DNA of 62,495 nucleotides from DATDFB01 sp036522835 (GCA_036522835.1 DATDFB010000102.1:1-62495); one strand, 5' to 3'. Shown: positions 6,835-16,010, counted from the stretch's first letter. Notes: a model not told the origin generated them from the letters alone. Made by a program: numbers and translations.

Positions 6835-8661
6835 ATGAAATCCCTCCCCACCTGGGCCGACGACCTCCGCCGCCGCTACCTTCGCGGCGAATCGTCGATC
6901 TTCATCCTTCACGGCAACGTCTACGACGCCGTGCTGCACGGCGATCAGGCCCTGACCCTCACCGAGTTCCTCGGCAACGTCCTGCTCAAGGAGTCGAAGG
7001 AGACGATCGCCGTCTACAACGTCGCCACCGGCGTCCGCTTCATGAAGCGCGGCGAAGGGGTGCTGCAGCTCGACGACCTCCTGCTCTCGACCGAGAAGCC
7101 GCGCATCCTGGCCGCGCTGGAGCGGCTGCTCATCGGCTCGACGCGCGCCGCCGTCATCCTCGAATACGCCGAGGTCCTCGCGCCGGCGGGCGACCCGAAC
7201 TTCCAGAGCGACGCCGACCGCGCCGCCGTCGTCACGCTGCACCGCTGGTCGTTCCTGCCGGAGATCGAGCGCAGCGACAACGTCGTCATCCTCATCTCCG
7301 AGAACCTCACCGACCTGGCCACGAAGATCGTCTCGAACCCGAAAGTCGCCGTCGTCGAAGTGCCGATGCCCGACGAGGAGACGCGCCAGGCCGCGGCGAA
7401 GCTCGCTGACGCGCGCATGTCCGAAAAAGATGTCGAGCGCTACGCCGAGATCACCGCGGGGCTGAAAGCGATTCAGATCCTGTCGATCCTCACGCCGCCG
7501 CCGGCAACCGAAGAGGAGGCGCGCGAGCGCGAGGCCTTCATCGCCGGGATCCTGAGCGGGCCTGACGCGCAGCAGCGCGCCAAGAAGCTGGCCGCGTTGA
7601 CCTCGGGGCTGAACCAGGACGAGATCGCCAAGCTCCTCGCGCCGGGCGCGCAGCCGGTCGACCTCACGGCCGGCCGCGACGAGCGCGCGCGCGTCGACGC
7701 CGACCGCCTCATCGCCCGCCGCAAGCGCGAGATCCTCGAGCGCGAGTGCTTCGGCCTCGTCGAGTTCGTCGAGCCGGAGCACGGCTTCGAAGTCGTCGGC
7801 GGGATGGACGAAGTCAAGAAAGACCTCTCGCTCATCGCCGACTCGATCCGCGAAGGGGCCACCGCGCGCGTGCCGATGGGCATCCTCTTCACCGGGCCGA
7901 TGGGCACGGGCAAGACCTTCGTGGCCGAGGCGTTCGCGAAGGAGTGCGGGCTGACCACGATCAAGCTGAAGAACTTCCGCTCGAAGTGGGTCGGCGCGAC
8001 GGAGGGGAACCTCGAGAAGATCCTGAACGTGATCCGCGCCATCGGCCAGGTGGTGGTGATCATCGACGAAGGCGACCGCGCCTTCGGCAACACCGACGGC
8101 GAAGGCGACGGCGGCACGTCGTCGCGCGTGATCGCCCGGATCAAGGAGTTCATGTCCGACACGTCGAACCGCGGGCGGATTCTCTTCCTGGTGATGACGA
8201 ACCGCCCCGACAAGCTCGACGTCGATCTCAAACGCGCCGGACGCCTCGACCGGAAGATCCCGTTCCTCTACTCGCAGACGCCCGAGGAGGTGGAGAACAT
8301 CGCCCGCGCGTCGATCCGAAAAAATCGAATCAACACCGGCGTCGACCTCCCCTCGATCCGCGACGCCTTCTCGAAGAAGCTCGTCGGCTACAGCAACGCC
8401 GACGTCGAGGCGGTCATCCTGATGGCCAACGACGACGCCGCCCGCGCCGGCGAGACGAGCGTCAGCGCCGCCCGCTTCGTCAGCGCCGCCGCCGACTACT
8501 TCCCCAGCCGCGACGTGGAGCTCCTCGAGTACATGGAGCTCCTGGCCGTGTTCGAAGCCTCGAGCCGCCGGTTTCTGCCCGCGAAGTATTCGGGGATGAC
8601 GCCGGAGGAGCTCGATCTACGGTTGCGACAGTTGCGGATCGTGGTGGGCGGGCGGCGCTGA
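6835..8661 (+). CDS. Ycf46/Vps4-like AAA+ ATPase
   Basis: A 608-residue protein with an N-terminal domain (about 1-180, FILHGNVYDAV) like that of Ycf46-type ATPases, a helical linker, and a classical AAA module at about 310-560. Walker A is GPMGTGKT (354-361), Walker B VVIIDEGD (407-414), sensor-1 lies at MTNRPD, and arginine fingers sit in KRAGRLDRK. A C-terminal helical tail follows. Catalytic residues look intact. Vps4 remodels ESCRT-III polymers, and PspA is an ESCRT-III relative, so an ATPase of this class in a pspA locus may disassemble or remodel PspA assemblies; that link is inference. The start abuts a large inverted element. No obvious regulator is encoded nearby. Confidence 0.88.
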   Translation: MKSLPTWADDLRRRYLRGESSIFILHGNVYDAVLHGDQALTLTEFLGNVLLKESKETIAVYNVATGVRFMKRGEGVLQLDDLLLSTEKPRILAALERLLIGSTRAAVILEYAEVLAPAGDPNFQSDADRAAVVTLHRWSFLPEIERSDNVVILISENLTDLATKIVSNPKVAVVEVPMPDEETRQAAAKLADARMSEKDVERYAEITAGLKAIQILSILTPPPATEEEAREREAFIAGILSGPDAQQRAKKLAALTSGLNQDEIAKLLAPGAQPVDLTAGRDERARVDADRLIARRKREILERECFGLVEFVEPEHGFEVVGGMDEVKKDLSLIADSIREGATARVPMGILFTGPMGTGKTFVAEAFAKECGLTTIKLKNFRSKWVGATEGNLEKILNVIRAIGQVVVIIDEGDRAFGNTDGEGDGGTSSRVIARIKEFMSDTSNRGRILFLVMTNRPDKLDVDLKRAGRLDRKIPFLYSQTPEEVENIARASIRKNRINTGVDLPSIRDAFSKKLVGYSNADVEAVILMANDDAARAGETSVSAARFVSAAADYFPSRDVELLEYMELLAVFEASSRRFLPAKYSGMTPEELDLRLRQLRIVVGGRR

Positions 8662-8697
8662 GACGGCGGACCGAGCTCATCGCCACGATGCCGGAGT

Positions 8698-9197
8698 CTA
8701 ACCGTTGCGGATCGGCGCGGCGAGTTGACTGCCGACGCGCCAGAAGCGCACGGCCTGGATGAAGTAGAGGATCGCCAGCGCTCCGGCGATCCACCCCCAG
8801 ACGTGGACGATGAAGCGCCCCGCCGCGAGCGTGAAGAGCACGACGCCGACGATCACCGACCAGTTCACCAGGCCGAGGACGACAACCGTAGCCTCGGCGG
8901 CGTTGTGCCGGATCAGCCCGCGCATGAGCGGCGTGTACTGCGTGAGGCCGAAACCGTGCTCGTGAAGGCGATCGTGTCGGCGCCGAAGCGGCGGAATTGG
9001 AAGCCCTGCGCCGTGGCGGTCGCGGAGCGGCGCTCCATCTCGTCGAGCGGAACGTCGGCCAGCCCCTGCGCGCGCTCCACGCGCCGCGCGAAGATCGGGA
9101 TGCCGATCGTGCAATAGAGCTCGTTCCACGTCGCGGCCAGCACGGCCTCCGTGACGGCGGCGGCGAAGACGGCGACGATTCCGAGGAAATAGGCCAC
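8698..9197 (-). pseudogene. Membrane protein gene split by a frameshift near 8950-8966
   Basis: Two frames together give one sensible protein. From a GTG at 9197 the first frame encodes AYFLGIVAVFAAAVTEAVLAA, a membrane helix, and continues to FGADTIAF. The other frame continues with HGFGLTQYTPLMRGLIRHN and two more membrane helices to a stop at 8698. Joining them needs an indel close to 8950-8966. The product would be about 165 residues with three membrane segments, of no family I recognise. It may be a genuine decay or an assembly or sequencing error. The region upstream of 9197 on this strand is the intergenic gap to the GH47 gene. Confidence 0.65.
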
Positions 9198-9269
9198 CGG
9201 TAAAAGTATGGATCGAGAACGCTCACTTGCGTGATACGCCGCCGAAGTGAATGACTTTATTCTCGAACG

Positions 9270-10583
9270 ATGAAGAACGCCGTCGCCGTCCTCCTCCTCG
9301 CCGCCCTCGCCTCCCCCGCCCTTCCCGCCGACCCCCAGCTCGCCGAGCGCGTGCGCGCCGAGCTCCTCTTCTCCTGGCGCGCCTACGAGAAGTACGCGTG
9401 GGGCCACGACGAGCTGCGGCCGATCTCGAAGACGGCGCGCGACTGGTACGGGGAGTCGCTCCTCATCACTCCCGTCGACGCGCTCGACTCGCTCATCCTC
9501 ATGGGCTTCGACGACGAGGCGGCCAAGGCGCGGAAGCTCATCGACGAGCGGCTCTCCTTCGACAAGGACATCTCCGTCAAGAACTTCGAGATCACCATCC
9601 GCGTCCTCGGCGGGCTGCTGTCGGGCTACGAGCTCACCGGCGACAAGCGCCTCCTCGCGCTCGCCGACGACCTGGGCACGCGCCTCCTTCCCGTCTTCAA
9701 CTCCCCCACCGGCATGCCGTACGTCAACGTCAACCTGAAAACGGGCAAAGTGAGCGGCACGAAGTCGAATCCCGCGGAGATCGGGACGCTGCTGCTCGAG
9801 TTCGGAACGCTCTCGAAGCACACCGGGAAGCGGATCTACTACGACAAGGCCAAGAACGCCGTCGTGCAGCTCTACAAGCGCCGCTCGAAGATCGGCCTCG
9901 TCGGCGAGGAGATCGACGTCGAGACCGGCGCGTGGACGAGCCGCGCCAGCCACGTCGGCGGCGCCATCGACTCGTACTACGAATACCTCCTCAAGTGCGC
10001 CCGGTTGTTCCATGACCGCGACTGCGAAGACATGTGGCGCACGAGCATCAAAGCGGTCAACACGTACCTCGCCGATCCGCCGTGGTACGGCGAAGCCGAC
10101 ATGGTCACGGGCAAGCGCACCGCTCCGGAGTTCGGCGCGCTCCACGCCTTTTTTCCCGGCGTCCTCGCCTTGGGCGGCGATCTGCGCCGGGCGAAAGCCC
10201 TCGAAGCCGCCGCCTTCCGCATGTGGCAGCTCCAGGGCATCGAGCCCGAGGTGCTCAACTACAAGACGATGACCGTCACCTACCCCGGCTACCCGCTGCG
10301 CCCGGAGATCATCGAGTCGGCCTATGTCCTTCACCGTCTGACGCATGAGAAACGGTACGAGGACATGGGAAAAGTCTTCCTCGACAGCCTCTCCGCGCAC
10401 TGCCGCACCGACGCCGGCTACACGAATCTCAAAAGCGTCGTGACGATGGAAAAGGGCGACCTGATGCCGAGCTACTTCCTGGCCGAGACGCTCAAGTATC
10501 TGTATTTGATCTTCGCGCCGGACAGCGTTTTGGACTTCAAGGGCAATGTTTTTACGACGGAGGCGCATCCGCTGCGACGTTAG
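9270..10583 (+). CDS. Secreted GH47 family alpha-1,2-mannosidase-like protein
   Basis: The 437-residue protein starts with a cleavable signal peptide ending about residue 20 (ALPADPQ). The body matches glycoside hydrolase family 47: an (alpha/alpha)7 barrel with the early WGHDELRPIS segment, acidic barrel-mouth residues, RPEIIESAYVL, and the C-terminal TTEAHPL whose Thr binds the catalytic calcium in this family. GH47 enzymes trim alpha-1,2-linked mannose and are mostly eukaryotic; bacterial members are less common. The likely site of action is periplasm or exterior. It stands alone, with no sugar transporter or glycan locus beside it. Substrate in this organism is unknown. Confidence 0.88.
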   Translation: MKNAVAVLLLAALASPALPADPQLAERVRAELLFSWRAYEKYAWGHDELRPISKTARDWYGESLLITPVDALDSLILMGFDDEAAKARKLIDERLSFDKDISVKNFEITIRVLGGLLSGYELTGDKRLLALADDLGTRLLPVFNSPTGMPYVNVNLKTGKVSGTKSNPAEIGTLLLEFGTLSKHTGKRIYYDKAKNAVVQLYKRRSKIGLVGEEIDVETGAWTSRASHVGGAIDSYYEYLLKCARLFHDRDCEDMWRTSIKAVNTYLADPPWYGEADMVTGKRTAPEFGALHAFFPGVLALGGDLRRAKALEAAAFRMWQLQGIEPEVLNYKTMTVTYPGYPLRPEIIESAYVLHRLTHEKRYEDMGKVFLDSLSAHCRTDAGYTNLKSVVTMEKGDLMPSYFLAETLKYLYLIFAPDSVLDFKGNVFTTEAHPLRR

Positions 10584-10670
10584 GTGACAGGTCACGGGTA
10601 ACAGGTGACAGGTGGGGTTCGCGATGATCATTACCTGTCACCTGTCACCTGTCACCTGTCACCTGTGACC
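10583..10670. repeat. Inverted repeat with arms of 7-nt units (ACCTGTC type)
   Basis: Left arm 10583-10613 and right arm 10633-10670 are complementary and made of 7-nt units; the right arm has four ACCTGTC copies in tandem plus a variant. The element begins at the last base of the GH47 stop codon. It lies between convergent genes, where a bidirectional terminator would be expected, but no T tract is present. Confidence 0.85.
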
Positions 10671-10714
10671 CATGATTTGGTATCGTAAAGTTGCCCGCTG
10701 CCAGTTACCAGTTC

Positions 10715-11689
10715 TCAAAACGAATACCGATACTCCACCCTCGCCAGCTGCTCGTACCACACCTGCCGCGTCAGAGCCTGTCCGAATCCCACATAGAAGG
10801 AGCTGTGCTCGTTGACGATCAGGCGCGCGCCAGCCTTGACATTGACGATATTCGTGCCACTGGCGTCGTTTGGGTGGGGCGGACTATATTGAGAGCCGCT
10901 CACGACATACCAGCCAACGAGCTCGGCTACCGGGACCAGCTTGAATCGCGCGCTCTCGTAAACGACGTGACTGACGCCGAGGCCATAGAAGGCGACGTCG
11001 CCTGCGAAGTTTCTAGAACCCACTCCCTTCGATCCGCCGGTCGGATGCCAGTCGCCTACTTGCGACTCGAGCGTGGTCCGATCGGAGAGCTTCCGGTAAT
11101 ACAACAGCGACGGCTCGACGCTGGGATGTCCGGTGCCCAACCCTTCCACCGCCTTTCCCGTGGGAAAATAGCCGCGAACCTGCAGAGTGAGCGCCTGGTC
11201 GGGTCGCTCGGCCAGCGCCATCTTGACGCCCGCGCGAAGATCGCTGATGCCCTTCAGATTCTCCGCAGGCGGCCCGCCAACTTCGCCCGTCTTCGTGAAA
11301 CCGGAACCCGGCTGAAGCCGGCGGAAAGGGAGCTCGGCGAACAACGAGACGCGGCTCGTGGGAGCATATTCCGTGTGCAGATAGAGTTGCTGGAACTTGA
11401 CGTTGTTCGAGGCGGCCGGCCCGGGTCCCGCAGCATCCTGATCGGCAGGATTGGGGCCCAATCTGAAACAGCCGCATTTCCCGTAGAAGAACTCCGCCCG
11501 GTCCGGCACGTCATCATGAAAACCGGCTTCGAAGCGGACGCGCACCTGCGATCCCACCACGGCGTCATCGATATAGCCGACCATACTTCCGGCGATCTTC
11601 GCCCGGGGCCGCGGTTTCACCGGCTGCGAAGGGAGACTCTGAGCGGCCACGGCCAACGGGAAGAGGAGTAATAGAACCGTTCGCTTCAT
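10715..11689 (-). CDS. Outer-membrane beta-barrel protein, third gene of TIR-nSTAND operon
   Basis: A 324-residue exported protein: signal peptide ending about AVAAQ (residue 17), then alternating hydrophobic strands with aromatic girdles (LYLHTEYAPTSRVSLFAELPF, split by short turns) and a terminal Phe (EYRYSF), typical of a Bam-assembled outer-membrane barrel. About 12-14 strands fit the length. No plug or TonB box is visible. It overlaps the nSTAND gene by 4 nt and must be in the same operon, which is an unexpected partner for a TIR/STAND pair. It could be an effector at the envelope or simply a co-transcribed porin. Confidence 0.82.
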   Translation of the reverse strand: MKRTVLLLLFPLAVAAQSLPSQPVKPRPRAKIAGSMVGYIDDAVVGSQVRVRFEAGFHDDVPDRAEFFYGKCGCFRLGPNPADQDAAGPGPAASNNVKFQQLYLHTEYAPTSRVSLFAELPFRRLQPGSGFTKTGEVGGPPAENLKGISDLRAGVKMALAERPDQALTLQVRGYFPTGKAVEGLGTGHPSVEPSLLYYRKLSDRTTLESQVGDWHPTGGSKGVGSRNFAGDVAFYGLGVSHVVYESARFKLVPVAELVGWYVVSGSQYSPPHPNDASGTNIVNVKAGARLIVNEHSSFYVGFGQALTRQVWYEQLARVEYRYSF

Positions 11690-14394
11690 TGTGCCGATCC
11701 TTTCCGAATGTGAGCGAGTTGCCTACGTAGATCGTCACGAGCCGTGCTCAAACGTGTTCGATCGGGCTCCGCGGTCTCAACTAGTAGTGCATTCAGACCC
11801 TCGATCGTTTCTTCGGCATCGGACACGGCACCGGATGTCAAGTTTTGGCGGGCGACCTCGACGTACCGATCGGCCAGTTGCGTGTACATGATCTGAAGTT
11901 CGGGTTGCAGGGATTGACGGAGAAGAGTACGAAGCAGGACGGCCTTGGCCCGTTGCTCTTCGAGAGGCGACGCGGGGACGACGAGCTCGCCGATCAAGCC
12001 GAGGGCCTGACGGTTTCGCTGCTTCGCCGCCTCGATCTCCTCGCCGTTCCACGACAGGAACGACAGATTGTTATAGAAGGTGGCCAGCTCCGTTCTGTAT
12101 TGCCGGCTGCGGTTCCCCCTGGCCAGCGCCTCTTCGATGGCAATGGCCCGCTCATAGAAACTCCTGGCCTCCGGCGACCTGTTCGTGTCGCTCATCAGCG
12201 TGGCGAGATTGTTATAGGCGCGGGCGAGGTCCTGGGATGCCGGCAGTGGCTCGAGCAGTCGAATGGCTTCGCGGAAGTCCGCCTCGCAGTTCTTCAGATC
12301 TCCGCCGTCGTAACGGAAGATGCCGCGGTTGTAGTACGTGCGGCCGAGCTCCTGCCGATACTCGGCAATTCTCGGGCTCTGCCGGTGCAACTCCTGCTGC
12401 AGGATCAACGCTTTGTCATACGCGTGTTCCGCTTCGGCGCGCTGGTGAGAAACGACACCGGGCGAATTCCGCAGCCATACTCTCAGCGTCTCGCCGAGCC
12501 AATTAAGCGAATAGGCCAGCTCGCGGCGGTATTCGGCCTTACGAGGATCATCATTGGCGAGACGTTGAAATTCATCGATGGCGATTTTGTATTCGCGTAC
12601 CGCGTCTTCCGGCTTGTCGAGCAGGCGATTGATATCGCCCAATCTGGAATGCGCCCACGCGGCTTCCTGTCGGAGCTCTGCGTTCTCAGGCGCCTGATGG
12701 GCAAAGACGAGATAAAAGGGCTGCGCCTTCGCCAGCAGCTCTTGGCGCAATTGCTCGACCTCCGGCATTTCAGCCGATTCCTGCGCGTGGGCCTGGCTGG
12801 CCGACGAGACGATGACATTGACCGCATTTCTCGCCAGCAGCAGGTTCTGTTCGGCGCGGTTTTTTTGCCGTTGTGCCGAATACCCCAGGAGCACCGCGAC
12901 GATGAGCAAGCCTCCCAGAACGCCGGCCACGAGCCGGGCCCGGCGGAGCTTTTGCCGGCGCCACGCTTCCCGCTCCGTCTCGATGCGGTCTCTCTCTTTC
13001 CTGCTGTGCTCCAGGAATTCCATGGCCCGCGGGAAACTCGAGTCATAACGCCGTGCCCACGCAGCCGTGGGGCGGTTCTGTTCGCGCCATTGCAGACCGA
13101 GCTCGAGCTCGGGACTGCGCCAGAGCCCCGCACTTCCCTGCTCGAACCATGCGGCCCCCTGGGAAAGACGGACGTACATGCCTGCCGCCGCTTTCTCCTC
13201 GTCGGCCCAATGAATGAGGCGCGTCCAGCACCTCATCAGGCTCTCGTGCGAGAGGTCGACCATCGACGTCGAATCGAGCGGCACGGAAGCGGGCGGCATC
13301 AGGAACGAGCGGCCCGGCCTCCTGAATACTTCGAGGACGCCGGTCACCTCGGCTTCCGCCGCCTCGCAAATGGCGGCCAGCTCCTTGACGGTCGTCGGCC
13401 GTCTGACACCGCGGGGGTCGGAGAACGTATCCGTCAGCGCCTTGAAGATTCGTTCGACAACTTCGGCGCGAGTGACGGAAACGCTCTCCTGATACGCCTC
13501 TTCCGCGTGCAGGGAGAGAGCGTTGCCAATGGTCCCAATGCCCTCGTAGTCGACGATATCGAGAGTTTCGCTGCCGCGGCCCCACGTCCGCATGAGTGCA
13601 TGCTGCAGCAGCGGAAGCTGGTCCTGGTCTTCGCCGAGGTCATTGAGGAGCCGCTGCACGAGGCGGGGAGTGATCGCCCTCCCGCCGACGGCCACTGGAC
13701 CTGTAATCGCAGACCGCAATTCATCGCGCGTCATCCGCGGTATGAGGTACTGCCCGTCGTTGATCGCTTCTGCCAGGCCGGGGTATTCCATGCAGTCGCC
13801 GATGAAATCGGAGCGCATGGTAATCACGACGTAAATCGGAATTTCGTGTTGCTTCGCTGCCTCGAGGAGCAACTTGACGAAGATCAGCGCCTCATCTTTG
13901 GCATTGGCGATCTGACGGCTTCGGCGGAACCGGAACAGCTCCTCGAATTGGTCGACGACGAGCAGAAGGTTATCGTGCCTTGCGATGTGTGCGTGGCGGA
14001 CGGCGTCGACGAGTCCCAGCGTCCCGCGGTAAAGCGTCGCTTCCAGCAGTACCCGGCTTGTTTCGGCCAGCTCTCCGGTTGCTCCCAGTACGTCGCGCTC
14101 ATTGAGTACGGCGGCCAGATGCCCAATGGGATTTTCACCGGGACGGAACATCGCCACGCGCCAGCTCGAGCCGGCAGTGACCATGAATCCACTCTGCAGC
14201 GCGGGGATTAGGCCGGATCGCACCAGCGATGACTTGCCGCTTCCCGACGTGCCGACCACCGATAGAAACCGATGGGAGCGCAGCCGCCGCTGCAATTCGT
14301 CGGTATGCGTCTCGCGGCCGAAGAAGAAATGGTCCTCATCCGGTTCAAAGGGGCGAAGGCCCGGAAAAGGGTTCGCAGGCGCTTGCGCTCGCAT
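11686..14394 (-). CDS. nSTAND1 NTPase with transmembrane segment and TPR repeats
   Basis: A 902-residue protein. The N-terminus NPFPGLRPFEPDEDHFFFGRE is the classic lead-in of nSTAND1 NTPases (shown here as two adjoining stretches). Walker A is GTSGSGKS (48-55) and Walker B LLLVVDQFEELF (143-154); the winged-helix motifs HALMRTW and HESLMRCW follow. A single membrane helix lies at about 486-506 (VAGVLGGLLIVAVLLGY). The C-terminal 370 residues form tetratricopeptide repeats, likely the sensor part, probably outside the cytoplasmic membrane given one span. STAND proteins act as ligand-triggered oligomeric switches in signalling and in phage defence. It sits 15 nt after the TIR gene and overlaps the barrel gene. 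Confidence 0.9.
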   Translation of the reverse strand: MRAQAPANPFPGLRPFEPDEDHFFFGRETHTDELQRRLRSHRFLSVVGTSGSGKSSLVRSGLIPALQSGFMVTAGSSWRVAMFRPGENPIGHLAAVLNERDVLGATGELAETSRVLLEATLYRGTLGLVDAVRHAHIARHDNLLLVVDQFEELFRFRRSRQIANAKDEALIFVKLLLEAAKQHEIPIYVVITMRSDFIGDCMEYPGLAEAINDGQYLIPRMTRDELRSAITGPVAVGGRAITPRLVQRLLNDLGEDQDQLPLLQHALMRTWGRGSETLDIVDYEGIGTIGNALSLHAEEAYQESVSVTRAEVVERIFKALTDTFSDPRGVRRPTTVKELAAICEAAEAEVTGVLEVFRRPGRSFLMPPASVPLDSTSMVDLSHESLMRCWTRLIHWADEEKAAAGMYVRLSQGAAWFEQGSAGLWRSPELELGLQWREQNRPTAAWARRYDSSFPRAMEFLEHSRKERDRIETEREAWRRQKLRRARLVAGVLGGLLIVAVLLGYSAQRQKNRAEQNLLLARNAVNVIVSSASQAHAQESAEMPEVEQLRQELLAKAQPFYLVFAHQAPENAELRQEAAWAHSRLGDINRLLDKPEDAVREYKIAIDEFQRLANDDPRKAEYRRELAYSLNWLGETLRVWLRNSPGVVSHQRAEAEHAYDKALILQQELHRQSPRIAEYRQELGRTYYNRGIFRYDGGDLKNCEADFREAIRLLEPLPASQDLARAYNNLATLMSDTNRSPEARSFYERAIAIEEALARGNRSRQYRTELATFYNNLSFLSWNGEEIEAAKQRNRQALGLIGELVVPASPLEEQRAKAVLLRTLLRQSLQPELQIMYTQLADRYVEVARQNLTSGAVSDAEETIEGLNALLVETAEPDRTRLSTARDDLRRQLAHIRKGSAQ

Positions 14395-14409
14395 TGTCCC
14401 CGCCGTGAA

Positions 14410-15876
14410 TCAACGCCTCAGACGAGTGGTGAATGGTCTCAGTGCATCAGCCGAGAATCCGTCGAACTGAGGGATAACCATTGCCTCGTGGGTGCGGAAC
14501 TGTTCCTTGACGGTTGTCCTCGGCGGAAGGAGCGAGATCCCAACGAGAGGCGCCGGCTTCGTTCGCCCATAGCCGGCGCTCTTCTGCAGTTCCCGCAATT
14601 GGCGGCGCAGCCAGCATTCGCTGCCGGCGCCATAGAGGATCAGCGCCGCATCGCAGTCGGCGAGATTCTCCTGGTGATATTCCCGGATCTCGCCTTCGTC
14701 GCCCTCGAGGATCGGCTCCGTGACTTCGAATCCTTGCTCGAACAGATACTCCGCCCAGGGCGCGGCGTCGGCGGCATCCCTTCCGTCATAGATCAGATAC
14801 AAACGAACGAGCTTGTCGGAGCGGTCCGTGGCGGCAACCGTGCCCGCCGGACCGCGAAGCCGTTCCTGATAAACAGTGCGCAGATCCTCGAGACCGGTTT
14901 CCAGGAGATCGGCATTCTTGTGCAGCCGCGGATCGGTGCGCAGGCCTTCCCTCAGCGTGCGTTGCCGTTCGTCGTCGATCCGCAAGGCTGGGGAAATCCA
15001 CACCAGGCGCGAAAAATCGCCGCGCGCTCCCCGTTCGATGGCTAGCTCGTTCTGAATCTCGATGAGAGACTCCTCGCCCCCCTCGGGGACGACGCCGTAG
15101 GACCGGCCGATGAGATGAATCGACAGGCGACAGCGGGAGAGATCGTTCCGCACGGCGGCCTTCACCTCCGACGCGACAAGGGGCAATGGATCGTCCGGCA
15201 GGACCATGTAGCCGTGCTGTTGCAGGTCGCGCTTGATCGAATCGCGCTCGTCCACCAGATCGGGAGTCGTCTGCGCCAGGTAGACGGCTCCACGTTCCTC
15301 CATCGGCGCCGTCATGCTCTCTTCGTCGCTCCCGATCGTTTCGAGCAGGCAACAGATGTCATGGGCCAGGTCGTCGAGCTTGAGCCAGAAGTCCCGCTGC
15401 GCCTCGGGGCCGAAGATCTCGTCGAGCTCCAGCACCTTCCCGGTCTCGGGATCGACTTTGAAGAACTCGTAGCCGAGAAGGCCCTGCAGCTCCGGAGGAT
15501 GCGCGTCGAGCGGGACCGGCGTCTTGATGACCTTGAAGAGCCGGGCCTTGTCGTGGATGCGGATGCCGCCCTGTTGCGCGGCCACTCTACAGAATTCGCT
15601 GAGCTCCTTCCGCGTCCATTCCGATCTCACATAGCGCGGTGTGAGGATCGAGATCAGACCGGCGACCCGGCGCAGCCGATCACTGATGGTGTCGGAGAAC
15701 AGGTCGTTACCGGCGAGCTTCGGATCGCGCCAGATGTCCGCCGACTTGCCGAGGAGCTGGGCGACGCGCACCTCGAGAGCGCGGTGAAGACCGGCGATCC
15801 AGCCCTTCCGCCCTTCGACCAAAGCGACATTGTCGAGGTGGGCGTAGCTGATGAACGCGTCACACTCGAAGTTCAC
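14410..15876 (-). CDS. TIR-domain protein with three TIR-like segments
   Basis: A 488-residue cytoplasmic protein starting at GTG. Residues 1-140 are a TIR domain: CDAFISYAH at the N-terminus and SEWTRKEL near 85-92, with the Glu at 91 where NADase-type TIRs keep their catalytic acid. A second TIR-like segment (about 197-320, AVYLAQTTPDLVDERD and IEIQNELA) and a third (about 352-440, LYLIYDGRDAAD) follow; the third lacks the acidic residue. It is the first large gene of a minus-strand operon with an nSTAND NTPase 15 nt downstream. TIR domains cleave NAD or act as adaptors; here it may be the effector released by the STAND switch. That link is inference. Confidence 0.85.
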   Translation of the reverse strand: MNFECDAFISYAHLDNVALVEGRKGWIAGLHRALEVRVAQLLGKSADIWRDPKLAGNDLFSDTISDRLRRVAGLISILTPRYVRSEWTRKELSEFCRVAAQQGGIRIHDKARLFKVIKTPVPLDAHPPELQGLLGYEFFKVDPETGKVLELDEIFGPEAQRDFWLKLDDLAHDICCLLETIGSDEESMTAPMEERGAVYLAQTTPDLVDERDSIKRDLQQHGYMVLPDDPLPLVASEVKAAVRNDLSRCRLSIHLIGRSYGVVPEGGEESLIEIQNELAIERGARGDFSRLVWISPALRIDDERQRTLREGLRTDPRLHKNADLLETGLEDLRTVYQERLRGPAGTVAATDRSDKLVRLYLIYDGRDAADAAPWAEYLFEQGFEVTEPILEGDEGEIREYHQENLADCDAALILYGAGSECWLRRQLRELQKSAGYGRTKPAPLVGISLLPPRTTVKEQFRTHEAMVIPQFDGFSADALRPFTTRLRR

Positions 15877-16010
15877 GACGCAACTCCGCCATTTCTACCG
15901 AGCGCGAAGGTGCCGTCGGATGCGAGGGTGCCGTCCGACACCGCCGGCACGTGCCGTAGCGGCGCAATCGGACGATGCGTGTCCAGATGACCTGGCAGGG
16001 TAATGTTCAT
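15873..16010 (-). CDS. Possible 45-residue leader peptide gene coupled to the TIR gene
   Basis: A small open frame starting MNITLPGHLDTHRP ends with a TGA that overlaps the GTG of the TIR gene (GTGA), the same coupling used elsewhere in the window. Residues 27-36 hold a short internal repeat (SDGTLASDGT). I do not recognise it. A longer frame reaches 16073. It could be a real small protein, as often found beside TIR or CHAT effectors, or chance. The start has only a weak purine-rich stretch upstream. Confidence 0.35.
   Translation of the reverse strand: MNITLPGHLDTHRPIAPLRHVPAVSDGTLASDGTFALGRNGGVAS

Noticed and set aside
11845..14211. A 788-codon open frame on the plus strand
   Set aside because: Antisense to the nSTAND1 gene, whose motifs are intact; composition is that of a shadow frame.
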